64,000 nucleotides of DNA from Prevotella sp. (GCA_017554145.1 JAFZIZ010000016.1:36554-100553), one strand, 5' to 3'. Counted from the stretch's first letter, positions 41,109 to 51,337 are shown. Numbers and translations are program-made. The notes: a model not told the origin generated them from the sequence alone.

Positions 41109-41649
41109 TCTTTGTCTCCAACTCGTTGCTAAAGCGACAATCAGGATTCTCCTCTAAAAAGAACTTGCTATAAGCGACATAATGCTTGGCATTATCCGTC
41201 TGACCAGGACGGACAGGCTTGATATACTTGGCGGGCACGCCTCCCCAAATCTCATGAGGGGGAATCTTCGTGTTCTGAAGTACCAAGGCACCAGCAGCCA
41301 CAATAGCGCCTTCGCCTACTTCGCAGTTATCCAACAACGTAGCGCCCATACCTATCAAAGCACCATCATGGATCGTGCAGGCATGAACAGTGACATTATG
41401 TCCGATAGTCACATCGCTGCCGATATGTGTTGGACCTGTATCGTGAGTGACATGCACACAAGAGCCATCCTGGATATTGGTACGGTCACCTATCGTGATA
41501 GGAGCGACATCACCACGAACGACAGCATTGAACCATACGGAACACTCGTCGCCCATCGTCACCTCACCTACTATCGTTGCATTCTCACTGAAATAGCAGT
41601 CACGTCCCCATTTGGGGGTTAAGCCTCTATAACTCTTAATTAAAGCCAT
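41101..41649 (-). CDS. Gamma-carbonic anhydrase family protein (left-handed beta helix)
   Basis: 182 residues with hexapeptide repeats. Histidines typical of the zinc site appear in CVHVTHDTG and TIGHNVTVHACTIH; GALIGMGATLLDNCEVGEGA and the conserved WGGVPAKYIKP follow. Members of the YrdA/PaaY group may be active or inactive carbonic anhydrases; activity cannot be predicted. Third gene after gltX and waaA, 6 bp behind waaA. Confidence 0.88.
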   Translation of the reverse strand: MALIKSYRGLTPKWGRDCYFSENATIVGEVTMGDECSVWFNAVVRGDVAPITIGDRTNIQDGSCVHVTHDTGPTHIGSDVTIGHNVTVHACTIHDGALIGMGATLLDNCEVGEGAIVAAGALVLQNTKIPPHEIWGGVPAKYIKPVRPGQTDNAKHYVAYSKFFLEENPDCRFSNELETKTI

Positions 41650-41655
41650 TGTTCT

Positions 41656-42945
41656 TCAAAATTGTACGTCGGAAAGAACCATCTGGGTAGCACCAGCACG
41701 TTGTTTTACGAAATCACCTGCTGCCTGACTTGCCTGTGTCAATGAGTCAGGTTCTTTCTCAAAACGATTCATTACTGCACTGAACTCCTCGTAATCATGA
41801 ATCTCAAAGCCACCACCACACTCTTTCAAACCTTGTGCCTCTTGGAACTTCTTGTTCTCAGGACCAAAGATAACTGGCTTGCCCCACACGGCAGCCTCTA
41901 ATGTATTGTGGATGCTCACGCCAAAACCGCCACCCACATAACAAACATCGGCATAGTGATAGATGCTGGAAAGTAAGCCAAAGCAGTCGATGATCAAAAC
42001 ATCATAAGAAGTGAGAGGATTCCCGCTGACGCGCCTACCCGTAGCCTTTGAGAGGTGAGAGGTGAGAGATTTCTCTGCTTCGGTGTAGCGGATAACCTTG
42101 CGGCCTTCGAGTAACTTTTCAATCTGCTTCAAATGGTCCTCGCCAATCACGTGAGGGGCAATAATCATCTTCCAATCAGGGTGCTCATTGAAATATTTGA
42201 TAAAGATATCCTCGTCTGGTTGCCATGAGGAACCTGCCACGAATATTTGGGGCTGTTGGCCATTGGCTTTTGGCTGTTGGCAGAGGCTCTCAACGATAGG
42301 CAGCTGCTTGGCTGCCTCCTTAATCTGCAGCACGCGATCGAAACGGGTATCGCCTACGATAATAACATCCGTCACACCTATCGTTGCCAGCAAATCCTTG
42401 CTCGTCTGATTCTGTACATAGAAACGGGTAAAGCACTTCAGCACATGTGCATATTGCTTTCCATACCATTTGAAGAATATTTGATCAGGACGGAAGATAC
42501 TGCTGACACTATATACTGGAACATTCCTGTGTTTCAGGATATGCAGGTAGTTATACCAAAACTCATACTTGATGAAGAATGCCATCACAGGACGGATGGC
42601 ACGAAGGAAACGACGTGCATTGGTGATTGTATCAAGTGGCAGATAACAGATAATATCCGCTCCCTCGTAATTCTTACGTACCTCATAGCCAGAAGGCGAG
42701 AAGAAGGTCAAAAGAATCTTATACTCTGGATGCTCGCGACGTAACTGCTCCATCAGAGGGCGACCTTGTTCAAACTCACCCAAAGAGGCTGCATGGAACC
42801 AGATATACTGAGCCTCAGGATCAACCTTCTCTTTCAGCACTCGGATGGCATTACGCTCCCCTCGCCACATCTTACGAACCTTCTCGTTGAAAAGGCTGGC
42901 AATGGCAACGCCGATGAGATAGAGATATATTCCGAGGTTATACAT
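41656..42945 (-). CDS. waaA: 3-deoxy-D-manno-octulosonic acid (Kdo) transferase
   Basis: Adds Kdo to lipid A precursor at the inner membrane. 429 residues: N-terminal membrane anchor (MYNLGIYLYLIGVAIASLFN), WFHAASLGEFEQGRPLMEQL, then the GT30 acceptor/donor core with FIKYEFWYNYL, VGDTRFDRV, and the nucleotide-sugar region VGGGFGVSIHNTLEAAVWGK. Two bp from gltX. In Bacteroidales a single Kdo is usually added; not testable here. Confidence 0.95.
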   Translation of the reverse strand: MYNLGIYLYLIGVAIASLFNEKVRKMWRGERNAIRVLKEKVDPEAQYIWFHAASLGEFEQGRPLMEQLRREHPEYKILLTFFSPSGYEVRKNYEGADIICYLPLDTITNARRFLRAIRPVMAFFIKYEFWYNYLHILKHRNVPVYSVSSIFRPDQIFFKWYGKQYAHVLKCFTRFYVQNQTSKDLLATIGVTDVIIVGDTRFDRVLQIKEAAKQLPIVESLCQQPKANGQQPQIFVAGSSWQPDEDIFIKYFNEHPDWKMIIAPHVIGEDHLKQIEKLLEGRKVIRYTEAEKSLTSHLSKATGRRVSGNPLTSYDVLIIDCFGLLSSIYHYADVCYVGGGFGVSIHNTLEAAVWGKPVIFGPENKKFQEAQGLKECGGGFEIHDYEEFSAVMNRFEKEPDSLTQASQAAGDFVKQRAGATQMVLSDVQF

Positions 42946-42947
42946 AC

Positions 42948-44465
42948 TTAGCCTAATACTTCAATAGCACGTTTCATTCGCTGGATGGTTTCTTCTTTAC
43001 CAAGGAAGGCAGAGATATCGAACATACCTGGTCCTTTACCCTCACCCACAAGTGTCAAACGCCAAGCGTTCATGATATTACCAAGTTTATATTCTTTCTG
43101 CTCAATCCAAGCGTGAACAATCTGTTCCTGATTCTCCAAAGAGAAATCATCAATGCCTTCCAATACACCCATCAGTTCTGTCAACTGCTGCGCGCTGTCT
43201 TCCTTCCAACGCTTCTTGGCAGTCTTCTCATCATACTCAGTAGGTGCCTCGAAGAAAAACGAGCACAGAGGCCATAGTTCCTTGACGAACGACACACGGT
43301 CTTTCATCATCGTCACTACCTGCAGGATGCGCTCAGAAGAATCCTTAACGCCATGCTCACGACAGATAGGTTCAAAGAGCGAGGCTATCTCCTCATTACT
43401 CTTCTTCAGGATATATTCATGATTGAACCAGATTCCTTTCTCGTAAGCGAAACGGGCACCTGCCTTCGAACATTTCGTAATATCAAACAACTGAACCAGT
43501 TCTTCCAAGGTAAACAGTTCCTGCTCAGTACCAGGATTCCATCCCAACAAAGCGAGGAAGTTGATGACTGCCTCTGGGAAATAGCCACTCTCACGATAAC
43601 CAGAAGATACCTCTCCAGTCTTGGGGTCGTGCCACTCTAAGGGAAATACAGGGAATCCCAAGCGATCACCATCACGCTTCGAGAGTTTTCCTTTTCCATC
43701 GGGCTTGAGCAATAAAGGAAGATGAGCAAAACGAGGCATCGTATTCTCCCAGCCAAAAGCACGATAAAGCATCACATGCAAAGGTGCAGAAGGTAACCAT
43801 TCCTCACCACGAATCACATGGGATATCTCCATCAGATGGTCATCCACGATATTGGCAAGATGATAAGTTGGCAGTTCATCAGCGCTCTTATACAACACCT
43901 TATCGTCACAGATATCACTCTTCACACGTACTTCACCACGAATGAGGTCGTTGACCAGAATCTCCTGATCAGGCTCTATCTTAAAGCGGACAACGTATTG
44001 ATTGCCATCAGCAATCAAACGCTCCACTTCCTCCTTGGGAAGTGTCAGCGAGTTACGCATCTGCTGACGTGTATGACAATCGTATTGGAAGTTCTGAACC
44101 TCAGCACGCTTGGCTTCCAGTTCTGCAGGAGTGTCGAAAGCGATATACGCCTTGCCTGCGTCCAACAACTGCTTGACATACTTCTTATAGATATCACGAC
44201 GCTCACTTTGACGATAAGGACCTTTATCACCACCGAAGGAAACACCCTCGTCAAACTGAATGCCTAACCACTTAAAAGACTCTATGATATATTCCTCTGC
44301 CCCAGGAACGAAGCGAGTGGAATCTGTATCCTCAATACGGAACACTAAATCGCCCCCATGTTGGCGGGCAAACAAATAATTATACAAGGCTGTACGTACT
44401 CCACCGATATGCAAAGCCCCTGTAGGACTGGGAGCAAAACGCACTCTTACTCTTCTTTCTGCCAT
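42948..44465 (-). CDS. gltX: Glutamyl-tRNA synthetase
   Basis: Charges tRNA-Glu. Start at the second of two adjacent ATGs ([20 protein letters not shown]); 505 residues. Class I signatures: HIGG (about 19-22) and the KMSKS equivalent KLSKRDGD (about 250). The C-terminal anticodon-binding domain is present. A discriminating type cannot be told apart. First gene of gltX-waaA-carbonic anhydrase. Confidence 0.97.
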   Translation of the reverse strand: MAERRVRVRFAPSPTGALHIGGVRTALYNYLFARQHGGDLVFRIEDTDSTRFVPGAEEYIIESFKWLGIQFDEGVSFGGDKGPYRQSERRDIYKKYVKQLLDAGKAYIAFDTPAELEAKRAEVQNFQYDCHTRQQMRNSLTLPKEEVERLIADGNQYVVRFKIEPDQEILVNDLIRGEVRVKSDICDDKVLYKSADELPTYHLANIVDDHLMEISHVIRGEEWLPSAPLHVMLYRAFGWENTMPRFAHLPLLLKPDGKGKLSKRDGDRLGFPVFPLEWHDPKTGEVSSGYRESGYFPEAVINFLALLGWNPGTEQELFTLEELVQLFDITKCSKAGARFAYEKGIWFNHEYILKKSNEEIASLFEPICREHGVKDSSERILQVVTMMKDRVSFVKELWPLCSFFFEAPTEYDEKTAKKRWKEDSAQQLTELMGVLEGIDDFSLENQEQIVHAWIEQKEYKLGNIMNAWRLTLVGEGKGPGMFDISAFLGKEETIQRMKRAIEVLG

Positions 44466-44497
44466 CATCCGATAACGGTATTACTATAAAATTGCTG

Positions 44498-44505
44498 CAA
44501 AATTA
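44498..44505 (-). promoter_or_regulatory. Probable -7 box of gltX
   Basis: TAATTTTG on the minus strand; no matching TTG box at 19-21 bp was found. 33 bp before the start. Confidence 0.5.
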
Positions 44506-44548
44506 CGCATTTTTTTTGATAATCTATGCTTTTCTTCCTTGAAATCCA

Positions 44549-44577
44549 TTGAGTTCCCAAATTTTTCTGTACCTTTG
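44549..44577 (+). promoter_or_regulatory. Promoter of the 7TM-HD gene
   Basis: TTG (44549-44551), 18-bp spacer, TACCTTTG (44570-44577). The box ends 8 bp before the ATG, which predicts an almost leaderless mRNA. Confidence 0.75.
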
Positions 44578-44585
44578 CGGATAGA

Positions 44586-46640
44586 ATGAAGAATATCAAT
44601 TATAATATCATAGAGGAGCAGACGTGGCGCAACATTGTGACACGTATCGTTTTGGTCATCCTGTCTGTTGGACTGATCGTATGGGCGATGCCACGTGATA
44701 ATCGTAATTATTTCCATGTAGAGCAAGGTAAACCATGGAAATATGCCGACTTCACTGCGCCTTTCGATTTCCCTGTCTATAAGTCGGAAGAAGCTATCCG
44801 CATTGAGAAAGACAGCCTGATGAAGAACTATGAGCCCTATTATAAGTTCAATCAAGAAAAGGAGTCCCAGATGGTGAAGAAGTTCCAGACGGACTATGCC
44901 GAGGGCATTCCCGGATTGGAAGGAGATTACGTGAAGATTATCTCCAACCGACTACACAGTCTTTACCAACAGGGCATCATGGCTCCGACAGAGTATTCGG
45001 AACTACGTGCAGATACGACTCACATGATTCGTGTTGTCAATGGGAAACAGGCAGTCAGCGTCTCCATCATGGAAATCTATTCTGCCAAGACCGCCTATGA
45101 ACAACTCTTCCAAGATGAGACACTTGCCCTGCAGCGTCCCATCCTTCAGAAATGTAACCTCAACGACTATATCACACCGAACCTGATCTATGACCGTGAA
45201 CGCAGTGAGACAAGCATCAACGATATCATGTCGAGCATTGCCTTGGCAACAGGTGTGGTACAGAAGGGACAGAAAATCATTGGTCGTGGTGAGATTGTAA
45301 CAGACAAGACATACCGCATCATCGAGTCGTATATCAAAGAGAACGAAAGACTCCATCAGGACGACACACTGAATCAGTTTGCCCTGCTAGGACAAATCAT
45401 TTATGTCTCGATTCTGATTATTGCATTTACGCTCTATCTCCATCTTTATCGGAAAGACTACCTCGTTAAGTCGCGTAAGATCATGATGGTCTATGCCCTG
45501 ATTGTCGTCTTCGCTCTCTTGACGGCCTTATTTATGCGGAACACATTCATACATGTGTATATCCTACCTTATGCCATCGTCCCCATCTTCGTCCGAGTGT
45601 TTATGGATTCACGTACCGCTTTTATGGCACACATAACAATGGTGCTTATCTGTGCGGTGATGCTTACCCATTCCTTCGAGTTCGTTGTGGTAGAAACGAT
45701 AGCAGGGTTGGTGGCTATCACTTCGCTGAGGGAATTGTCACAACGCTCCCAGTTGTTTAAGACTGCCATCTTCATCACAATAGCGGCAATGGCAGTCAAT
45801 CTTTCATTTGACTGGATGCATACCGACTCATTGTCAAAGATAGACTATAGTACCTACAATTATCTGATTGCTAATGGTATTGGATTGTTATTCGCCTATC
45901 CCCTGCTCTATCTGATAGAAAAGGCATTTGGATTTACCAGTGATATTACCCTCATTGAACTGTCCAACACCAATAATGACCTACTGCGCCGTATGAGTGA
46001 GGTGGCACCAGGCACCTTTAACCACTCTATACAGGTAGCCAATCTGGCTGGTGAGATTGCCAACAAGATTGGGGCTGAAGCTCAGTTGGTCCGTACAGGT
46101 GCCCTTTATCACGACATCGGAAAACTGACCAATCCAATCTATTTCACAGAGAATCAGTCAGGCATCGATCCGCATGAGATGCTCAACGATATTGAAAGTT
46201 CACAGATGATCATTAGTCATGTAACTGAGGGACAGAAGATGGCAGACAAGCATAATCTTCCCAAAGAGATTCGTGACTTCATCTCTACCCATCACGGACA
46301 AGGAAAAGTGAAATACTTCTATATCAAATATCACAATGAGCATCCTGACGAGTCCGTAGATGATCTGCTGTTTACTTATCCAGGACCCAATCCGTTTACC
46401 AGAGAGCAGGCTATCCTTATGATGGCCGATACCGTTGAAGCGGCTTCACGCTCATTGCCTGAATATACGGAACAGGCTATCCGGGACTTGGTTAACCGTC
46501 TGATTGATGCACAAGTCAGTGAAGGATACTTCCGTGAGTGTCCTATTACTTTCCGCGATATCCAGTATTCCAAGACCGTCCTCATTGAGAAACTGAAGAC
46601 GATTTATCATACCCGTATCAGTTACCCGTCCGAAAAATAG
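44586..46640 (+). CDS. 7TM-HD family phosphodiesterase (PgpH-like)
   Basis: 684 residues. One N-terminal membrane helix (IVTRIVLVILSVGLIVWAMP), an extracytoplasmic 7TMR-HDED domain (about 40-260), a block of membrane helices (about 265-455), and a cytoplasmic HD domain with TFNHSIQVANLAGEIANKIG and ALYHDIGKL (about 505-512), then STHHGQGKV and MADTVEAASRS. PgpH relatives hydrolyse cyclic di-AMP; that activity is inferred from the family. Divergent from gltX; sits alone. Confidence 0.93.
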   Translation: MKNINYNIIEEQTWRNIVTRIVLVILSVGLIVWAMPRDNRNYFHVEQGKPWKYADFTAPFDFPVYKSEEAIRIEKDSLMKNYEPYYKFNQEKESQMVKKFQTDYAEGIPGLEGDYVKIISNRLHSLYQQGIMAPTEYSELRADTTHMIRVVNGKQAVSVSIMEIYSAKTAYEQLFQDETLALQRPILQKCNLNDYITPNLIYDRERSETSINDIMSSIALATGVVQKGQKIIGRGEIVTDKTYRIIESYIKENERLHQDDTLNQFALLGQIIYVSILIIAFTLYLHLYRKDYLVKSRKIMMVYALIVVFALLTALFMRNTFIHVYILPYAIVPIFVRVFMDSRTAFMAHITMVLICAVMLTHSFEFVVVETIAGLVAITSLRELSQRSQLFKTAIFITIAAMAVNLSFDWMHTDSLSKIDYSTYNYLIANGIGLLFAYPLLYLIEKAFGFTSDITLIELSNTNNDLLRRMSEVAPGTFNHSIQVANLAGEIANKIGAEAQLVRTGALYHDIGKLTNPIYFTENQSGIDPHEMLNDIESSQMIISHVTEGQKMADKHNLPKEIRDFISTHHGQGKVKYFYIKYHNEHPDESVDDLLFTYPGPNPFTREQAILMMADTVEAASRSLPEYTEQAIRDLVNRLIDAQVSEGYFRECPITFRDIQYSKTVLIEKLKTIYHTRISYPSEK

Positions 46641-46680
46641 CTCCTCGCTATTGCGCACTTTTTGTCATTTTGTGCAGTGT

Positions 46681-46714
46681 TTTCTTGCACAAAATAGCAC
46701 ATTTGTGCAAGAAA
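46681..46714 (+). terminator. Long inverted repeat after the 7TM-HD gene
   Basis: A perfect 13-bp stem TTTCTTGCACAAA (46681-46693) with 46702-46714 and an 8-base loop. A proper T run is missing, so it may be a terminator, an operator or both (see findings on TGTGCA clustering). Confidence 0.55.
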
Positions 46715-46752
46715 TGTGCAATATTTTGTTAATAAACCTTAATCTGTGTGCG

Positions 46753-46789
46753 TTTACAAGAGAGAGTTTAAACATTTCTTATACCTTTG
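46753..46789 (+). promoter_or_regulatory. Promoter of the FadL-like porin gene
   Basis: TACCTTTG at 46782-46789, 44 bp before the start; upstream box weak (TTTA near 46753). Confidence 0.65.
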
Positions 46790-46833
46790 CAGCCGGTTTT
46801 GAAAAATTTGTTTAAATCGTAAAGTATAAGAAA

Positions 46834-48312
46834 ATGAAAAAGAGTATTATCTCGTTAGTTGTTTTCATGATGACTACATTAGGTGCCTTTGCAGGAGGTA
46901 TCCTTACCAACACCAATCAAAGCGTATTATTTTTGAAGAACCCCGCACGTGATGCTGCCATCGGACTTGATGGCGTATACAGCAATCCCGCAGGTGTCGT
47001 CTTTTTGCCAGAGGGTTTCCATATTGCCTTCAACTGGCAGTATGCTCATCAGACTCGTACTATCAACTCCACCAGTCCTGTCTATGCACTGGGGAAAAAG
47101 AACAATAGCAGTGACAACAAGATCTTCGAAGGTGTAGCTGATGCTCCTATCATCCCTTCTTTGCAAGCCGCATGGAACAAAGGAAACTGGAGCGTACAGT
47201 TCAACTTCTCTGTTCCTGGTGGTGGAGGCTCTTGTGAATTTGCTGACGGATTAGGTTCTTTCGAGCGTGTCGTTGGAAGTCTTGCCAGTATGTTACAGCC
47301 TCTTGGTGCACAGGGCTACGACATGGACGGATATATGAAAGGGCGCCAATACTTTTATGGAATACAGTTAGGTGCTGCCTATAAAATCAATCCTAACTTC
47401 TCCGTTTATGGTGGTCTGCGTCTGCTTTATGGCGATGCTACCTACAAGGCTAAGATCAGCAATATCCAAGTAAAGACAGAAGCTGGCTATGTAGACTTCG
47501 CTGACTTCCTGCAGAACTCTTCTACCACCGTTAACAATGGTCTCGACCAGGTGAATGCAGGAATTGCACAGTATGAGGCTGCTGGTGTGCCCGTCCCTGC
47601 TGAATTACTGGCTCAACAGGCTCAACTGGAAGGAACCAAGCAGAGTCTCACCTATCTGCAGAAATACGCCCAGGGTGTTAACCTGCTCTGTAATCAGGAT
47701 GGTGTCGGAATCGCACCTATTATTGGTGTAGACTATAAGGTGGGTAACTTCAACTTCGCTGCCAAATACGAGTTCAAGACACAGATCCGTATGAAGAACG
47801 AGTCAACCGTCTTTGAAGCCAGTGAGATCAATGCCGTCAATAAGTATAAGGATAGCGAGAAGGTGAATGAAGACGCCCCTGCCCTCCTGACCGTTGGTGC
47901 ACAATGGAAACCCATTGACGCTGTCAGCCTCAACTTCGGATGGCACCACTACTTTGATAAGGATGCCAGTTGGTATAATAATGCTCAGGATCTGCTAAAG
48001 AATAACACCAACGAGTTCCTGGCTGGTATCGAATGGGACGTTACAGACAAATTGAATGTCTCTGCTGGTACCCAGATTACCCGTTACGGATTGAGCGACG
48101 ACTACATGAACGATATGTCTTTCGTTGTTAACAGCTACAGCATTGGTCTTGGCTTCAGTTATAAGGTAAAAGACAATATCACCCTTACTGCCGCCTATTT
48201 CCAGACCAACTATAGCGATTACAATAAGGTTGTTACAGAGTCTATCCCTGTCAACGAGACCTTCACACGTACCAATCGTGTATTAGGTATTGGCTGCCAA
48301 GTTGACTTCTAA
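46834..48312 (+). CDS. Outer-membrane transporter of the OmpP1/FadL family
   Basis: 492 residues, signal peptide 1-20 (MKKSIISLVVFMMTTLGAFA, then GGILTNTN). Residues after the signal (NPARDAAIGLDGVYSNPAGV) match the N-terminal hatch of FadL-type channels, which let hydrophobic compounds through the outer membrane. The rest shows alternating beta-strands and ends in an aromatic/charged strand (RVLGIGCQVDF, terminal Phe) as usual for barrel insertion. Substrate unknown. Three bp from the convergent priA stop. Confidence 0.88.
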   Translation: MKKSIISLVVFMMTTLGAFAGGILTNTNQSVLFLKNPARDAAIGLDGVYSNPAGVVFLPEGFHIAFNWQYAHQTRTINSTSPVYALGKKNNSSDNKIFEGVADAPIIPSLQAAWNKGNWSVQFNFSVPGGGGSCEFADGLGSFERVVGSLASMLQPLGAQGYDMDGYMKGRQYFYGIQLGAAYKINPNFSVYGGLRLLYGDATYKAKISNIQVKTEAGYVDFADFLQNSSTTVNNGLDQVNAGIAQYEAAGVPVPAELLAQQAQLEGTKQSLTYLQKYAQGVNLLCNQDGVGIAPIIGVDYKVGNFNFAAKYEFKTQIRMKNESTVFEASEINAVNKYKDSEKVNEDAPALLTVGAQWKPIDAVSLNFGWHHYFDKDASWYNNAQDLLKNNTNEFLAGIEWDVTDKLNVSAGTQITRYGLSDDYMNDMSFVVNSYSIGLGFSYKVKDNITLTAAYFQTNYSDYNKVVTESIPVNETFTRTNRVLGIGCQVDF

Positions 48313-48315
48313 GAT

Positions 48316-50589
48316 CTACAACGGATCTACATCATAATAGATCTGTAAAGAAGCATAGCGTTTATCCGTGAGTATCTGACTCTGAGCCATGAGCAGATAC
48401 TCACGGACTTTCTTCATGTCGATACCGTTCTCCAGTTTAAGAACGAGTTTACGGATGTTCTGTGATTTCACTTTGGCAACAGAAGGTTTATCAGGACCTA
48501 ATACACGACCAGAGAACCATTGACGCAAGCGAGAACCAAGTTCAATACTGGCTGTATGGACCACTTCTTCATAACGATGTTTCAGATAGACATATACCAG
48601 ATGATAATAAGGGGGATAATGGAAAGCCTGTCGTTCTGCAATTAAATCTTTATATAAAGCAACGTAATCGTTATGAACCACCTGTTGGATAACGGGTAAT
48701 TCTTTACTCTTAGTCTGTAGGATGACCAGTCCGCGTCTCCCTTTACGACCAGCCCTTCCTGCCACCTGAGACATCATCATAAAGGCATGTTCATAAGCAC
48801 GGAAGTCAGGATAGTTGAGCATCGAATCAGCATTAAGGATACCTACCACACTAACTTTATCGAAGTCCAAACCCTTCGAAATCATCTGCGTACCTATTAA
48901 TATATTAGTACGACCTGCTCCAAAATCCATGATGATACGCTCATAGGCATTACGCGTACGAGTGGTATCCAAATCCATACGAGCCACTCGAGCCCCTGGA
49001 AATACCTCACGAACCTGTTCCTCTATCTTCTCCGTACCATAGCCTTTTGTCCTCAAATCAGTACTTCCGCAACAAGGACATTCCGTAGGAATGCGGTAAG
49101 TAAAACCACAATAATGGCACGTCAACTGGTTCATCTGCCGATGGAGCGTCAAGGATACATCACAATGCTGGCAATGAGGCACCCATCCACATTGTCGGCA
49201 CTCTATCAAAGGAGCAAAGCCACGCCGGTTTTGGAAGAGAATAGCTTGCTCACCACGTTCCAAAGCCTCCCTGACTCGAGTCAACAAAAGTGGAGAGAAC
49301 GGACCAGCCATCATCTTGCGATGTTGCAAATCGGCAATATCTACCACCTGTATCTCTGGAAGTTCTATGTCCTGAAAACGTTTCTTCAGTTCCACCAATC
49401 CATACTTTCCTGTCTTGGCATTATGGTAACTCTCCAAAGAAGGAGTCGCAGTACCAAGAAGGACTTTGGGCTGTTGGCAGAGATGAGCCAGCATGATTGC
49501 AGCAGAACGGGCATGATAACGTGGAGCAGGATCCTGTTGCTTATAGCTCGTCTCATGCTCTTCGTCCACAATAACAAGACCGAGTTTCTGGAAAGGAAGG
49601 AACACTGCAGAGCGTGCTCCTAATATCACATCGTACGGATTCTTAGAGAGTTGCTTTTGCCAAATCTCCACTCTCTCCGCATCAGAATATTTCGAATGAT
49701 AGATACCAAGTCGATTGCCAAAGACTCGTTGCAAGCGCTGCATCATCTGAACCGTCAGCGCAATCTCGGGCAAGAGATAGAGCACCTGTTCTTTTCGCTC
49801 CAAAGCCCGTTGGATGAGATGGATATATATCTCCGTCTTTCCACTACTCGTTACACCATGCAGCAACGTAACGGGCTTCTTCATCATCGACATCAGGATA
49901 CTATTGTATGCCGTCTGTTGGGCTTCATTGAGTTTTTTGATGAGTTCTGGATGATACTCTCCACCATGATTCAGTCGACCGACTTCCACTTCATAAGTCT
50001 CCAATATGCCCCGCTTCTCCAGCTGCTGCAGAGTCGCGGCTGATGCATGACTGGCATTCAACAATTCCTCACGAGTAATCTCAGCCGAATCTATCCGCTT
50101 GCCTTCCTCCAACTGATCCCAACCCGATAAAGCAAGATACTCCGTAAAGGCCTCCAACTGCTTAGGTGCACGTCCCAAGATGTTCAGTGCCACATGCAAT
50201 GCCTGCTCGTTCTGAAAGGAAGGAGTCAGGCGGATATAAATCTCCGTCTTGGGGTGATAGCCGTCTTCTGCCTTTAGTCCTGCAGGCAAAGCCGCCTTAT
50301 AGACATCACCAATGGGCGACAAGTAATAGTCGGCTATCCATTGCCATAGTCTCAGTTGGTGTGCCGTAACTATAGGCTCTGCATCCACCAACTGCGCAAT
50401 ATCCTTGACCTCATAACCTTTGGGCTTCATATTATGCAACTTGGCGACTATACCCAAATATGATTTGTTACGCCCAAAAGACACCAAGACACGCATACCT
50501 ACCTGTATCGTCTGCTGCATCTGGGCAGGGACGGCATAGGTGAAGGTACCTTGTAAGGGTACTGGCAAAATGAGGTCAGCGTAATTCAT
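48316..50589 (-). CDS. priA: Primosomal protein N' (replication restart helicase PriA)
   Basis: 757 residues from ATG 50589 (MNYADLILPVPLQGTFTYAV). The open frame extends 36 codons upstream, but the promoter box at 50596-50603 excludes it. 3'-DNA-binding domain at the N-terminus; Walker A in LLHGVTSSGKTEIY, Walker B VIVDEEHETSYKQ, and the paired zinc-finger cysteines CRQCGWVPHCQHCDVSL and CHYCG/CPCCGS. Restarts stalled replication forks. The mRNA is predicted to be nearly leaderless. Confidence 0.97.
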   Translation of the reverse strand: MNYADLILPVPLQGTFTYAVPAQMQQTIQVGMRVLVSFGRNKSYLGIVAKLHNMKPKGYEVKDIAQLVDAEPIVTAHQLRLWQWIADYYLSPIGDVYKAALPAGLKAEDGYHPKTEIYIRLTPSFQNEQALHVALNILGRAPKQLEAFTEYLALSGWDQLEEGKRIDSAEITREELLNASHASAATLQQLEKRGILETYEVEVGRLNHGGEYHPELIKKLNEAQQTAYNSILMSMMKKPVTLLHGVTSSGKTEIYIHLIQRALERKEQVLYLLPEIALTVQMMQRLQRVFGNRLGIYHSKYSDAERVEIWQKQLSKNPYDVILGARSAVFLPFQKLGLVIVDEEHETSYKQQDPAPRYHARSAAIMLAHLCQQPKVLLGTATPSLESYHNAKTGKYGLVELKKRFQDIELPEIQVVDIADLQHRKMMAGPFSPLLLTRVREALERGEQAILFQNRRGFAPLIECRQCGWVPHCQHCDVSLTLHRQMNQLTCHYCGFTYRIPTECPCCGSTDLRTKGYGTEKIEEQVREVFPGARVARMDLDTTRTRNAYERIIMDFGAGRTNILIGTQMISKGLDFDKVSVVGILNADSMLNYPDFRAYEHAFMMMSQVAGRAGRKGRRGLVILQTKSKELPVIQQVVHNDYVALYKDLIAERQAFHYPPYYHLVYVYLKHRYEEVVHTASIELGSRLRQWFSGRVLGPDKPSVAKVKSQNIRKLVLKLENGIDMKKVREYLLMAQSQILTDKRYASLQIYYDVDPL

Positions 50590-50595
50590 CACTTG

Positions 50596-50628
50596 CAAAG
50601 ATACAATTAAGTGAGCAAAAAAGCAAAA
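50596..50628 (-). promoter_or_regulatory. Promoter of priA
   Basis: Minus strand TTTTG (50624-50628), 20-bp spacer, TATCTTTG (50596-50603). The box ends 6 bp before the ATG. Confidence 0.8.
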
Positions 50629-50653
50629 GGAATAGTCATTTTTTTTAATAAAA

Positions 50654-50681
50654 AAGCACCCTTGCATTTGCAAGAGTGCTT
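50654..50681 (-). terminator. Intrinsic terminator after the outer-membrane barrel gene
   Basis: AAGCAC/GTGCTT outer stem (50654-50659, 50676-50681) with TTGCA/TGCAA inner stem, followed on the minus strand by T-rich sequence. Confidence 0.85.
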
Positions 50682-50710
50682 CCTTATATCTAATCAAGTG
50701 TCTCTAATTA

Positions 50711-51310
50711 TTAGAAGAAATATCCCAGACCCAACTGCCAAGAGTTGAAGTTCAACTTACCGCTTTCAGTATTTCCACCAATCTGATACTCAACCTCACT
50801 TGTCTTACTCAACTGGAAGTTATAATTTGCAGTAATTTGCAGTTTACTAAAAACAGTAGCACCGATACCAACATTGCCACTGATACTGCTGCTCTTCAGT
50901 TTCCAAGTACTCATGTCATCCAGCAACTTTGTCTTGTCACCAATATTGAAGCCAAACTGAGGACCTGCAAAAGCAAACACATTCACAATACTGCTCAAGC
51001 CGACTCCATAACGTACATTGATAGGAATTTGAATAGACTGGACCTTCAAAGTCTGATCTGTACCCTTAATCTTTGCATTACGCTGGTCATAAAGAGCAGA
51101 ACCATCAACACTTAACCCTACTACAGGAAGAGTAAATTTTACGGTAGGACCTGCAAAGAAACCTGCCTTATTGGAAATACCATCTGAATTTCCATCAGTT
51201 GTAATAGCTGTAAGATTCAAGCCACCTTTCAGACCGAACTTAACCTGCGCCTGTGAAGGCATTGCAAATGCCATACAAGCTACTGTCATCATTACAAAAA
51301 TCTTTTTCAT
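50711..51310 (-). CDS. Outer-membrane beta-barrel protein (porin family)
   Basis: 199 residues from ATG 51310 (MKKIFVMMTVACMAFAMPSQ, signal peptide; mature start near AQVKFGLKGG). The frame begins ten codons earlier, which would spoil the signal peptide. GLKGGLNLT and the final strand SWQLGLGYFF are typical of the small eight-strand barrels (PF13568-like) common in Bacteroidota. Function structural or unknown. Promoter 51338-51369. Confidence 0.85.
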   Translation of the reverse strand: MKKIFVMMTVACMAFAMPSQAQVKFGLKGGLNLTAITTDGNSDGISNKAGFFAGPTVKFTLPVVGLSVDGSALYDQRNAKIKGTDQTLKVQSIQIPINVRYGVGLSSIVNVFAFAGPQFGFNIGDKTKLLDDMSTWKLKSSSISGNVGIGATVFSKLQITANYNFQLSKTSEVEYQIGGNTESGKLNFNSWQLGLGYFF

Positions 51311-51337
51311 TTTCTTTTCTTTACTGTTAATTTGCGA

